Origin: Nitrososphaerota archaeon
Lineage (GTDB): Archaea > Thermoproteota > Nitrososphaeria > Nitrososphaerales > Nitrosopumilaceae
Assembly: GCA_028867675.1 (NCBI GenBank)
Contig: JAGWGA010000018.1
Coordinates: 1-34,640, forward strand
Length of the DNA stretch: 34,640 nucleotides
Direction of reading: 5' to 3'
The position numbers were made by a program, and so were the translations under genes. The stretch's first letter is position 1. The number at the start of each line of letters is the position of its first letter. The notes under the pieces were generated by a model, which had not been told where the DNA came from, did no database searches, and saw only the letters and a program-made list of their open reading frames with translations. This document shows positions 15,723 through 22,838 of the stretch, piece by piece.

Positions 15723-16879
15723 ACTTTAATTCCAAAGATATTGCAGATACGGTCAAAATCATTTTTACTTATACTCTTTCCAGTTTTTACTGCAATACAG
15801 ATTCTTTCCAGGATTTCCAAGGCAACTGGAGAATTAAGATCATCATTTAGTGATTCTAACAATTCCTGTATCAAGTTTGTAATATCATCATGTGTCATGT
15901 TAGAAATTTGGGATCGAGTTAAGAGAATTAAATCCAATAGAGATTTTTTCATTAACAAGTCATTTTCAGAAAAATCAAAATCATCTCGATAATGTTTAGA
16001 AAAGATGCATAGTCGTACAAGATTATGACCATATTTTTTTATAAGATCTTTAACCCAGACTACATTTCCAAGCGATTTAGACATCTTCTCACCTTGTGAC
16101 AAAACAAGACCTACGTGTACCCAGGCTTTGACAGGCATCTCAGAATCTGACAAGAGTTGATATTGTGCAAGATGTGCCTCATGATGAGGATACAAAAGTT
16201 CCCTTGCACCTCCATGAACATCGTAATTTTTACCAAAATTTTCCATAGCAACAGCAGTATCTTGCATATGCCACCAAGGAATACCTTCACCAAGTTCACT
16301 CTTCCATGAAAAATCAAAATCATCAGTACAATTCCATAGCATTATATCTTCAGGGTTTTTCTTTCCAGGACCAATATCTAATCGATGCAAACTTAGATCT
16401 TGACGGGTTTGGTGAGAAATCTTGCCATAGTTTTTTACTTTAGATATATCCAAGTATGCATTTCCATGAGCAGTATAAGCAACTTGTTTTTGGATTAATG
16501 TCATAATCTCTTTTTCTATATGTTGAACATAATCTGAAACAAAAGCAAGTCTGTTTACACTATGTATGTTAAGAGAATCAAGATCAGATAGAAATGCTGA
16601 TGCATAAAATTTAGCAATCTCTATGTAAGTAGAAGAATTTTCCCGAGCTTTGTTAAAGACATTTTGATTAATATCTGTCAGATTTACAAGAGTATCAGTT
16701 GCAAGTCCTTGATCATTTAAAACTCTAGACAAAAGATCATAAGTCAAAAATATACGAGCATGTCCCAGATGAGTAAAATCATAAACTGTAGGACCACAGA
16801 TGAATATTTTTACATGGTTTTTTTCAAATGGGGTAAAGTCTTCCTTGGAAGAAGAAAAAGAATTAAAAAGTTTGAGCAT
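15719..16879 (-). CDS. CysRS-like cysteine-activating enzyme lacking the anticodon-binding domain
   Basis: The 386-residue class I ligase of the CysRS/MshC superfamily activates cysteine as an adenylate. HIGH is THLGH (36-40) and KMSKS is at 265-269. C28 matches the first zinc ligand, but the position of the second zinc cysteine (WHIEC in E. coli) is D207 (WHMQD). The HHENE box is HHEAH, putting H236 in place of the glutamate. The protein ends just after the DALR-like segment LNDDLNSPVALEIL, so the usual C-terminal anticodon-binding part (about 70 residues) is missing, as in the mycothiol ligase MshC. It is preceded by a RAM-domain gene (8-nt gap) and followed by a GNAT gene (ATGA overlap). 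It could be a divergent true CysRS or a small-molecule ligase. Annotation pipelines would call it cysS. Confidence 0.85.
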   Translation of the reverse strand: MLKLFNSFSSSKEDFTPFEKNHVKIFICGPTVYDFTHLGHARIFLTYDLLSRVLNDQGLATDTLVNLTDINQNVFNKARENSSTYIEIAKFYASAFLSDLDSLNIHSVNRLAFVSDYVQHIEKEIMTLIQKQVAYTAHGNAYLDISKVKNYGKISHQTRQDLSLHRLDIGPGKKNPEDIMLWNCTDDFDFSWKSELGEGIPWWHMQDTAVAMENFGKNYDVHGGARELLYPHHEAHLAQYQLLSDSEMPVKAWVHVGLVLSQGEKMSKSLGNVVWVKDLIKKYGHNLVRLCIFSKHYRDDFDFSENDLLMKKSLLDLILLTRSQISNMTHDDITNLIQELLESLNDDLNSPVALEILERICIAVKTGKSISKNDFDRICNIFGIKV

Positions 16880-16887
16880 TTTTTGAC

Positions 16888-17133
16888 TTAACGTCCGCCC
16901 TGAGATAGGATTGGAGTTAATGTCACAGTGGAACGAACCTTTGGAAGTCTTCGGATTTTGTGTGTAATGATTGACTCTAGTGCAGAGGTGGAATCTGCTT
17001 GTAGTTTTACAAAGATATCATAGATTCCATATGTTCCTCGTACCTCTTTGACTTCAGAAATTTTTGCAAGTTCATTTATGATTTCGACTTCGGAACCCAG
17101 GTCACAGTTAATGAGTATGTAAAGCGATTCCAT
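16888..17133 (-). CDS. Stand-alone RAM (Lrp/AsnC effector-binding) domain protein
   Basis: The 81-residue protein consists only of the alpha-beta RAM domain of Lrp/AsnC regulators (ILINCDLGSEVEIINELAKI, VRGTYGIYDIFVKLQ), without a DNA-binding helix-turn-helix. Such small proteins form rings, bind amino acids at subunit interfaces and may modulate Lrp regulators or enzymes. It is the first gene of an operon with the CysRS-like ligase (8-nt gap) and the GNAT gene, so it could sense a related amino acid. This is inference. A TATA-like ATTTTATG lies about 25 nt upstream of the ATG at 17133. Confidence 0.85.
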   Translation of the reverse strand: MESLYILINCDLGSEVEIINELAKISEVKEVRGTYGIYDIFVKLQADSTSALESIITHKIRRLPKVRSTVTLTPILSQGGR

Positions 17134-17154
17134 GAATAAAGTCTGTTTTCGCTA

Positions 17155-17162
17155 CATAAAAT
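17155..17162 (-). promoter_or_regulatory. TATA box of the RAM/CysRS-like/GNAT operon
   Basis: ATTTTATG on the minus strand is centred about 25 nt upstream of the ATG at 17133. It shares a 68-bp divergent region with the PAC2 promoter. Confidence 0.5.
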
Positions 17163-17170
17163 GATATCCA

Positions 17171-17180
17171 TATTTAAAAA
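17171..17180 (+). promoter_or_regulatory. TATA box of the PAC2 gene
   Basis: TATTTAAAAA is centred 27 nt upstream of the ATG at 17202, as expected for a leaderless archaeal transcript. Confidence 0.6.
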
Positions 17181-17201
17181 GGGTGTAAAACATCCCACAT
17201 T

Positions 17202-17918
17202 ATGGCAAATGAGGTATTTGTAAGAGAAATAGCTCCAATCGATGTAAAGAACGGATATCTAATTGATGGCTTTCCTTATACGGGACTGGCTAATGCAATA
17301 GCAACTGAATCACTTATCAACAATACTTCTCAGTTTGAACTGGCAGGTGTAATTGACTCTGATCTATTTCCGCCAATCAGTATAGTAAGAGAAGAAGTGC
17401 CAAATTTTCCAGCACGAATTCTAGTTAACAAAGATCTCAAAGTGGCAGTATTTTCATCATACCTTACTCCTCATGAATCAATCCATCGTCAAGTAGCACA
17501 GACCATGCTGGAGTGGGCAGAAGATCATAAAGTTTCTTACATCATAAGCAGCTCTGCAATAAAGACAGATGAGGAATCTCCCTTTGTAATTGGAGTTGGG
17601 AGCACAGATGAAGCAAAGAAGAAACTTCGCGATTCAGGTATTCCAGTATTAAAAAATGGGACAATCCCAGGAATTCCAGGAATTCTGCTTAACGAGGGAT
17701 TGATATCAAATATCAATGTCATTGTACTTTTGTGTAAAGCCAGAGATTCAGGTCCTGATTTTAGAGCAGGTGCTGAAATTTGTATGGCAATGTCAAAACT
17801 TGTTCCAGGAGCTTCGTGTGATCTCAAATCATTACTAAACGAGGCAGAAGGTATAGAAGAGAATCTCAAGCAAACAGAAAAAGATGCAGGTCCACTCCGG
17901 GATGCAATTTACGGATGA
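17202..17918 (+). CDS. PAC2-family proteasome assembly chaperone / activator (Pba-like)
   Basis: The 238-residue PAC2 fold protein has the family opening (GYLIDGFPYTGLANAIATESLI), the VRIL-like strand, and the GIPGILLNEGL and CKARDSGPDFRAGAEI segments. Archaeal homologues (PbaA/PbaB) relate to 20S proteasome assembly and ATP-independent activation. The protein ends in I-Y-G, a hydrophobic-Tyr-any (HbYX) tail that docks into pockets of the 20S alpha ring. A leaderless promoter lies 27 nt upstream. The next gene overlaps it by an ATGA. Proteasome subunits themselves are not in the window. Confidence 0.85.
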   Translation: MANEVFVREIAPIDVKNGYLIDGFPYTGLANAIATESLINNTSQFELAGVIDSDLFPPISIVREEVPNFPARILVNKDLKVAVFSSYLTPHESIHRQVAQTMLEWAEDHKVSYIISSSAIKTDEESPFVIGVGSTDEAKKKLRDSGIPVLKNGTIPGIPGILLNEGLISNINVIVLLCKARDSGPDFRAGAEICMAMSKLVPGASCDLKSLLNEAEGIEENLKQTEKDAGPLRDAIYG

Positions 17919-18163
17919 GTTATCACGAAAGAGAAATTTCAAAAGAGAGTCTGGAGAAATTTTTGAGGATCTTAGATTCAGATGAAGGTATCAGAATAGA
18001 TGACAAGTCTGGTCACATATTCATCAACAAAACTTCAAAGAGATATTGCATTAGCATGTCAAATTTAGGAAGAGAAGAATTTGTTTACAGGAATAGTGTT
18101 GAAGAAGTCATAGATTTCCTAAAAAAAGAAACAAGTCAAACATCAAAGATTTTTTCATATTAG
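17915..18163 (+). CDS. Small hypothetical protein coupled to PAC2
   Basis: The 82-residue soluble protein is of unknown function. It is charged, with a predicted helix-strand-strand-helix pattern: ERE.SKESLEKFLRIL, then IRIDDKSGHIFINK, RYCISMSNLG, and the final helix VEEVIDFLKKE. Its ATG overlaps the PAC2 stop (ATGA), so it should be made with PAC2 and may act with it. It ends FSY, which does not fit the HbYX rule because the tyrosine is last. No family name is recognised. Confidence 0.7.
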   Translation: MSYHEREISKESLEKFLRILDSDEGIRIDDKSGHIFINKTSKRYCISMSNLGREEFVYRNSVEEVIDFLKKETSQTSKIFSY

Positions 18164-18166
18164 ATA

Positions 18167-18424
18167 TCATCCACAATCCAATTCCTCAACATTAGATTTA
18201 CACTGGTTGTTAAATTGAGATATTTTTGTATTTAGTTTATCACATATGAGAGGGTCTTTGGTCTCATCATATTGTTTTATTTCACCTGCAATAGTCATCT
18301 GACGTACAGTGCAAGTGTTTAAAAATTCAGTTTTGTATGAAATTATTGCAAGAATAGAACCAATTGCAATTATAATCAAGACCCATTTTAGTTGCCTATT
18401 GAGCATTCTGACTTCTAGAAACAT
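18167..18424 (-). CDS. Small membrane-anchored protein downstream of Alba
   Basis: The 85-residue protein has one N-terminal hydrophobic helix (about 15-32, WVLIIIAIGSILAIISY) and a short outward-facing tail with four cysteines (CTVR, ICDK, QCKS, LDCG). The arrangement suggests disulfides in an extracellular domain. The 5' end overlaps the end of alba. A second ATG at 18406 (residue 7) would reduce the overlap to 11 nt and still keep the helix, and is just as likely. It is co-transcribed with alba. The function is unknown. It ends 3 nt from the convergent small gene. Confidence 0.65.
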   Translation of the reverse strand: MFLEVRMLNRQLKWVLIIIAIGSILAIISYKTEFLNTCTVRQMTIAGEIKQYDETKDPLICDKLNTKISQFNNQCKSNVEELDCG

Positions 18425-18686
18425 CTATCTCGATAGTTGAGACGTTTCTGTCTTTCCCATCTTTTGATTGTAATCTCTCAGAGAAGATTCTGACTCCACT
18501 GACCTTGTATCCCATTGCACTCATTCTTTTGACAATCATTTGAGATACATCAACAGCCGTGATTATACTTCGACCTCTTGCTTTGACAGTGACTACCGGC
18601 TCATTTGCAAGTAAGGTAAGCGTAGCATTAAGATATGTCAGGATTGGTTTTTTTCCGATAAATACAATGTTTGGCGGTCGCGACAT
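18396..18686 (-). CDS. albA: DNA/RNA-binding chromatin protein Alba
   Basis: The 96-residue protein is typical Alba length. The opening NIVFIGKKPILTYLNA contains the lysine pair corresponding to the acetylated Lys16 region of Sulfolobus Alba. The ARGRSIITAVDVSQMIVKRM helix and the GYKVSGVRI and TIEIDVSR strands are all present. It coats DNA and RNA as a dimer in archaeal chromatin. A TATA box (TTAAATA) lies 26 nt upstream of the ATG at 18686, inside the tail of the preceding gene, so it has its own strong leaderless promoter. A small membrane-protein gene overlaps its 3' end. Confidence 0.96.
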   Translation of the reverse strand: MSRPPNIVFIGKKPILTYLNATLTLLANEPVVTVKARGRSIITAVDVSQMIVKRMSAMGYKVSGVRIFSERLQSKDGKDRNVSTIEIDVSRSQNAQ

Positions 18687-18708
18687 AAGACAGCTCTTGT
18701 TGTGTTTT

Positions 18709-18715
18709 ATTTAAT
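18709..18715 (-). promoter_or_regulatory. TATA box of alba
   Basis: TTAAATA on the minus strand (plus-strand TATTTAA) is centred 26 nt upstream of the alba ATG. It overlaps the stop codon of the upstream hypothetical gene (18711-18713). Confidence 0.6.
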
Positions 18716-18956
18716 AGTTAAGATTGTTTTTTTCTACGTATTTTTGCAAGATGTTTTCAATATCTTCAGATTGTGCTTGTTTTACTTCATCTACAACATC
18801 TTTTTCTGTAATTTCATAACAATTTAGCATTTCATTTTTTTCCTTGTAGAATAACAGTATTTTTTCTTTGTATATACAATAATACAGTTTATCAATTTCC
18901 ATTTTTTCGGCCTTAATTTTTACACCGTCTGCTTCTACTAGTATTGGATAATCCAC
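18711..18956 (-). CDS. Small hypothetical protein
   Basis: This 81-residue soluble acidic protein is not recognised. It has a run of short strands (YPILVEADGVKIKAEKMEID, YYCIYKEKILLFYKE) and a C-terminal helix (DVVDEVKQAQSEDIENILQKYVEK). It lies upstream of alba on the same strand with a 24-nt gap, but alba has its own TATA box inside this gene's end, so it may be expressed separately. It has no membrane segment, signal or cysteine cluster. Confidence 0.6.
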   Translation of the reverse strand: MDYPILVEADGVKIKAEKMEIDKLYYCIYKEKILLFYKEKNEMLNCYEITEKDVVDEVKQAQSEDIENILQKYVEKNNLNY

Positions 18957-19056
18957 AATAAATTTACCATATCAGCATATTTAGATTATATCAAAAGGAC
19001 AAGAAATTCTCAAGCAGAGCAATAACGTAATAAGGATTTCAAATCATAAATTTACT

Positions 19057-20151
19057 GTGTCAAGTCGAGTTGTATTTCACATTGACTTTGATTATTTTTA
19101 TGCCCAGTGTGAAGAAATTCGCAAGCCAGATTTGAAAACAAGGCCTATTGCAGTGTGCGTATATTCTGATCGTGGAGGAGACAGCGGGGCAATTGCAACT
19201 GCAAATTACATAGCAAGAAAGTATGGAGTAAAATCCGGAATGCCAATTAAATTTGCAAAAAAGAAACTCGAGGAAGTTCCAGAAGCAGTTTTCTTGCCTA
19301 CAGATTTTGATTATTATACCGAAGTCTCAGAAAATGCTATGAGTATAATCAGAAGTCATGCGGATGTTTTCGAATATGTTGGAAGAGATGAGGCATATCT
19401 AGATGTTACAAACAGAACCGAGTCTGATTTTAAAAAGGCTGCACATTTGGCACAACAACTAAAGAATTCCCTACGTAGTACAGTGAAATTATCAAGCACC
19501 ATTGGAATCTCTTCAAACAAACTTGTCTCTAAGATTGCTTCTGATTTCAAAAAACCAGATGGTCTTACAATTGTTGAACCAGAAAATATAGAATTATTTT
19601 TAGATCCTTTACCAATCAGAGTAATTCCAGGAATTGGTAAAAAATCCGAAGAGAAATTTTCTGAAATGGGGTTTGAGACAATATCACAACTCCGTGGTAT
19701 GGATGTCTTTACACTAAATGAATTATTTGGACGAAAAGTTGGAACATACATCTACAATGCAGCACGTGGGATAGATGAAGATCCTGTCTCGCCAAGACAT
19801 GACCCTATTCAATACAGCAGAATCATAACATTAAAGCAAGATTCCAAAGATTTTGATTTTCTGGTAAAGGATTTGGAAAAATTATGTGAGGATTTGCATC
19901 AGACAATAATCAAGGACAATCTACTCTTCAAGTCAGTAGGCATACAATTTGTACAATCAGACTTGTCAAACAGAACAAAATCAAAGACACTAAAAAATCA
20001 CACATCCGGATTAGACGAATTGAAAAAAACCGCAATTTCATTACTTAGAGAATCCCTTGTGGATCAGAGATTACCAATAAGACGCCTGGGAGTAAAAGTT
20101 TCAGATTTTTCTCAAGTTTCAGGACAAGTAGACATTACAAGATTTTTTTAA
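19057..20151 (+). CDS. dinB: DNA polymerase IV (Y family, lesion bypass)
   Basis: The 364-residue Y-family polymerase is close in length to Sulfolobus Dpo4. Palm motifs are FHIDFDYFYAQCEE (first metal site, D10) and YVGRDEAYLDVT (the usual SxDExxxD box, here GRDEAYLD, keeping the D-E pair). SSTIGISSNKLVSKIASDFKKPDG and the helix-hairpin-helix IPGIGKKSEEKF follow, then the little finger. The C-terminus QVDITRFF (357-364) is a perfect PCNA-interacting peptide. The start is GTG at 19057. The stop (TAA) shares the TTAA with the stop of the convergent HExxH gene. The protein copies past DNA lesions while held on PCNA. Confidence 0.95.
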   Translation: MSSRVVFHIDFDYFYAQCEEIRKPDLKTRPIAVCVYSDRGGDSGAIATANYIARKYGVKSGMPIKFAKKKLEEVPEAVFLPTDFDYYTEVSENAMSIIRSHADVFEYVGRDEAYLDVTNRTESDFKKAAHLAQQLKNSLRSTVKLSSTIGISSNKLVSKIASDFKKPDGLTIVEPENIELFLDPLPIRVIPGIGKKSEEKFSEMGFETISQLRGMDVFTLNELFGRKVGTYIYNAARGIDEDPVSPRHDPIQYSRIITLKQDSKDFDFLVKDLEKLCEDLHQTIIKDNLLFKSVGIQFVQSDLSNRTKSKTLKNHTSGLDELKKTAISLLRESLVDQRLPIRRLGVKVSDFSQVSGQVDITRFF

Positions 20152-20633
20152 ATTTTTATGCCAACACTAGATGCCAGTCTTTTGTGTTCATCTGAAGAGA
20201 TCCATTCTACATGTAAATAATCAAATATTTCTGAATCATTCATGCCTAGTCTTCTTGCTTCTTGCACTGCAATATCATATGCTTCTACTTCTGTTGGCCT
20301 ATCAACGTAATGATATGATGAATCGTAAAGATCAAGCCCTTGCCTTTGTTGTTTTACATGCACCAATTCATGAATGATATCCAGATAGAGAACTTTTTTT
20401 TCTGAATTTTTGAGATGGTCTTTTCCCACTACAATGGATGCATCCTCATTTTTAACATGCATGTAATGACTACTACCATCTACAACAACTACTGTTTTTT
20501 CAAATACATCATCAAGAATTTCTTTTGATTTGAAAACTTTTAAGAGAATTTCTACCGATTTTAGATTCACAAATATGTCTTCTAGATTATAGTGACCATC
20601 TTGTAGATCTCTATTTACTTTTATCTGATTCAA
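20148..20633 (-). CDS. HExxH zinc metallopeptidase-like protein
   Basis: The 161-residue protein contains HELVHVKQ (H88, E89, H92), the zinc-binding and catalytic motif of metallopeptidases. A downstream RPTEVEAYDIA segment has glutamates (E115, E117) that could be the third ligand. It has no signal peptide or membrane segment, so it is probably cytoplasmic. The start is TTG at 20633, overlapping the archaeosortase gene by 23 nt. The reading frame stays open a little further upstream, so the start is uncertain. It is last in the nreA-archaeosortase operon. Substrate and family name are unknown. Confidence 0.7.
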   Translation of the reverse strand: MNQIKVNRDLQDGHYNLEDIFVNLKSVEILLKVFKSKEILDDVFEKTVVVVDGSSHYMHVKNEDASIVVGKDHLKNSEKKVLYLDIIHELVHVKQQRQGLDLYDSSYHYVDRPTEVEAYDIAVQEARRLGMNDSEIFDYLHVEWISSDEHKRLASSVGIKI

Positions 20634-21579
20634 TCTTTGCCGCCTCTAGTTTTTTGATACGTTTTGTTTCAACATATGTAACTATAAGCAAGAATATGAA
20701 GAGCCATGGTAGAAACATAATCTCACCTGCAATACCATGAAATGATTCGAATTCGTTTACGTTTGTAGATACCTTTAGAACAAAAATTGATAATGATAAT
20801 ATCCTAATTACGTTTACAGTTATTGTTCCGACTACTCCAAGGGCAAAGTATGCAATCTTCCTATTTCTCGGAATATTCATCTTTAACAAAAATGCCATCA
20901 TTACAAGTGAGTAGATGATAATACTATGAACACCCGCAGAAGGCCAGAATACTTGCAATGCAAATGGGCCATGATCACCATTGAGGAACATCACGTTGCT
21001 TTGAGATGTTGCTTGACCGATATGGAATACACCAATCAAAAAGACATCAAGTTTTACAAGATACGGTACAACGTATTGTAGTGGACCAAGGGAATCATAT
21101 GGAAAAAACGCATCAAGAGATAAAATAATAGCGGTGCCGGCTGCATATATCGGACCAGCTGGAGATATTCTAATCCATCTTTTTCCAAACAATATAGTCA
21201 TACTTGCCATAAAGAATGCGGCAATTACAATAAAGTCCCACATCCAAGTCCAAGAATATACTATTTGTACATGAAAGTGGGGAGCAATCGATATAAGGTA
21301 ATTTTTCAATCCAAAGTCCAAGCTAGTAAGATAAACAATTACGCCTGCCGCAAGCGGTATTATTGCAATTAGTCTCTTTTTCGGAATTTCTAGTTTTAAA
21401 CCAAGAAGTTCAGCAGCAATAAACGCCATGGCAAAGAGAAAACCTCCTCTACCTTGATTCCAACCCAGACTAAACGTATTAGGATATACAGCTAGCGCAA
21501 ATATCACAGGTGATGCAAGTATTGCCAGTGCAAAAACGACACTTTTGTTTTGCAATAGTTTGAGTTCAAAGTGTGTCAA
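20611..21579 (-). CDS. Archaeosortase/exosortase family protein with Ser in place of Cys
   Basis: The 322-residue polytopic membrane protein (about eight hydrophobic segments) has the exosortase-family triad region. FWPSAGVHS holds S214 where the usual CAG cysteine would be, NVIRI holds R259, and FHGIAGEI holds H281. Archaeosortases recognise short C-terminal sorting tails of secreted proteins and cleave or transfer them. The thaumarchaeal branch is associated with PEFG-type tails. The start is TTG at 21579, 16 nt after nreA, and the 3' end overlaps the HExxH gene. No substrate with a recognisable tail is encoded in the window. The Cys-to-Ser change may be a feature of the whole branch and not a defect. 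Confidence 0.85.
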   Translation of the reverse strand: MTHFELKLLQNKSVVFALAILASPVIFALAVYPNTFSLGWNQGRGGFLFAMAFIAAELLGLKLEIPKKRLIAIIPLAAGVIVYLTSLDFGLKNYLISIAPHFHVQIVYSWTWMWDFIVIAAFFMASMTILFGKRWIRISPAGPIYAAGTAIILSLDAFFPYDSLGPLQYVVPYLVKLDVFLIGVFHIGQATSQSNVMFLNGDHGPFALQVFWPSAGVHSIIIYSLVMMAFLLKMNIPRNRKIAYFALGVVGTITVNVIRILSLSIFVLKVSTNVNEFESFHGIAGEIMFLPWLFIFLLIVTYVETKRIKKLEAAKIESDKSK

Positions 21580-21595
21580 ATAAAAACTCTAGCAA

Positions 21596-22756
21596 CTAGA
21601 AAAAGTCTGAAATGGATTTTTGTTTTATTGCCTGATACAGTTTACTGTGAGAAAGCCATTCTTTTTTATCAATACTTAGTCTATTACAAGCAATATCAAG
21701 TCCTTGTAGAAAATTTGAAACTATGACAGGTTTTTGTTTTAATGCCATTCGAACTCCTTCTCTGACTTGCCAGACACCTACAGGCACTGCATATTCTGGC
21801 CTTATTTCACGAAGAACCATTACACTGGCTTGAGTTTTGTGTTCAGATAGATATTCTGATACTGCAAGCCTTGATGCAAAATGAGCTCCTGCTGTTTCAG
21901 GAGGATGATTCAGTCCACGCATGTCTTCAAAGTCAGTTCCAAATCCTACATTTCCTCCTTCTCCATACCATGCTTCTTGCATCTCAAACATCCATCTACC
22001 TGGAAACATTATAACACAAAAATAGTTCCCAAGATGATCATATGAAAACAGCATTGAGGTATCAATTACATCATAATCAATTATTTTTTCAATTAGAGAT
22101 TTTGAAATAATATCATCAGTTGCGGTAATACTCCAGCGAGTTGGAACAAGTTTTCTGCTTTTACCAAACATTCCAATACTAAAACATTTTTGAATTCTTG
22201 AAATATCAATTCCCCTATTATAAAGATCAACTACTGCATCTTGTGCCAGAAGGTCTTTGTCATAAAATGATTTTTGGATATTTTTATCAGAGGAAGAATT
22301 TGAGAATGTGGCAGATTTTATCTCACCAATAGGTCCAAAGATTTGGCTATCGCCATCAATAGATACTGTCGGAGAAGCATTTTTGACAAGCTCCATCTCT
22401 GCGTCAGTTGATCTTTCAGACATGGACATGACTTGGAGATTTTCAATGTATTTTTGCCCAACATCTTCAATCTTAACTGGCTTAATGCCTCTAACTAGAC
22501 TTAGCCTGTAATTGACTATATCTTCAAGACTTTTTCCAACCCATTTTTCTGGAGAATCAAGAATTGTAGTATCTCCATGGATTGGAGGCAACATTGGTCC
22601 TACCAAAACTTTTGGATAACCATAAGATCCTACAAAGACAGATGGAGGAGTAGAACCATCTACATGATTAGATGAAAAAAGATTACCATATCGTGAAAGG
22701 TATTCTTTCCAATTTGTTTCTATAGACTTTCTAATATCTGCACCAGTACGCTTCAC
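21596..22756 (-). CDS. nreA: DNA repair protein NreA with PIP box
   Basis: The 386-residue protein has the Nre family layout: PPSVFVGSYGYPKVLVGPM near the start, the DSPEKWVGKSLEDIVNYR segment, LVPTRWSITATDD in the middle, and VPVGVWQVREGVR near the end. The N-terminal zinc finger of some Nre proteins is absent. The C-terminal QKSISDFF (379-386) is a perfect PCNA-interacting peptide, as described for archaeal NreA, which contributes to DNA damage tolerance. The start is GTG at 22756. A TATA-like AATAATATTATT lies about 30 nt upstream. It is first in an operon with the archaeosortase and HExxH genes. Confidence 0.9.
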   Translation of the reverse strand: MKRTGADIRKSIETNWKEYLSRYGNLFSSNHVDGSTPPSVFVGSYGYPKVLVGPMLPPIHGDTTILDSPEKWVGKSLEDIVNYRLSLVRGIKPVKIEDVGQKYIENLQVMSMSERSTDAEMELVKNASPTVSIDGDSQIFGPIGEIKSATFSNSSSDKNIQKSFYDKDLLAQDAVVDLYNRGIDISRIQKCFSIGMFGKSRKLVPTRWSITATDDIISKSLIEKIIDYDVIDTSMLFSYDHLGNYFCVIMFPGRWMFEMQEAWYGEGGNVGFGTDFEDMRGLNHPPETAGAHFASRLAVSEYLSEHKTQASVMVLREIRPEYAVPVGVWQVREGVRMALKQKPVIVSNFLQGLDIACNRLSIDKKEWLSHSKLYQAIKQKSISDFF

Positions 22757-22809
22757 AAATTTACCAATACAATCATGCTAATAATATTATTCAGGTAATC
22801 AGTTTCAAG

Positions 22810-22817
22810 TTATATTC
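22810..22817 (+). promoter_or_regulatory. TATA box of the 127-residue hypothetical gene
   Basis: TTATATTC is centred 26 nt upstream of the ATG at 22839, consistent with a leaderless transcript divergent from nreA. Confidence 0.5.
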
Positions 22818-22838
22818 AGCTATTGATACATCCGGATA

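Noticed and set aside
12936-16879. A full mycothiol pathway formed by ino1, the MshC-like ligase and GNAT
   Set aside because: ino1 is a separate transcription unit, no MshA glycosyltransferase or MshB deacetylase is in the window, and ino1 is also needed for archaeal inositol lipids. Only the ligase/GNAT pair is kept as a hypothesis.
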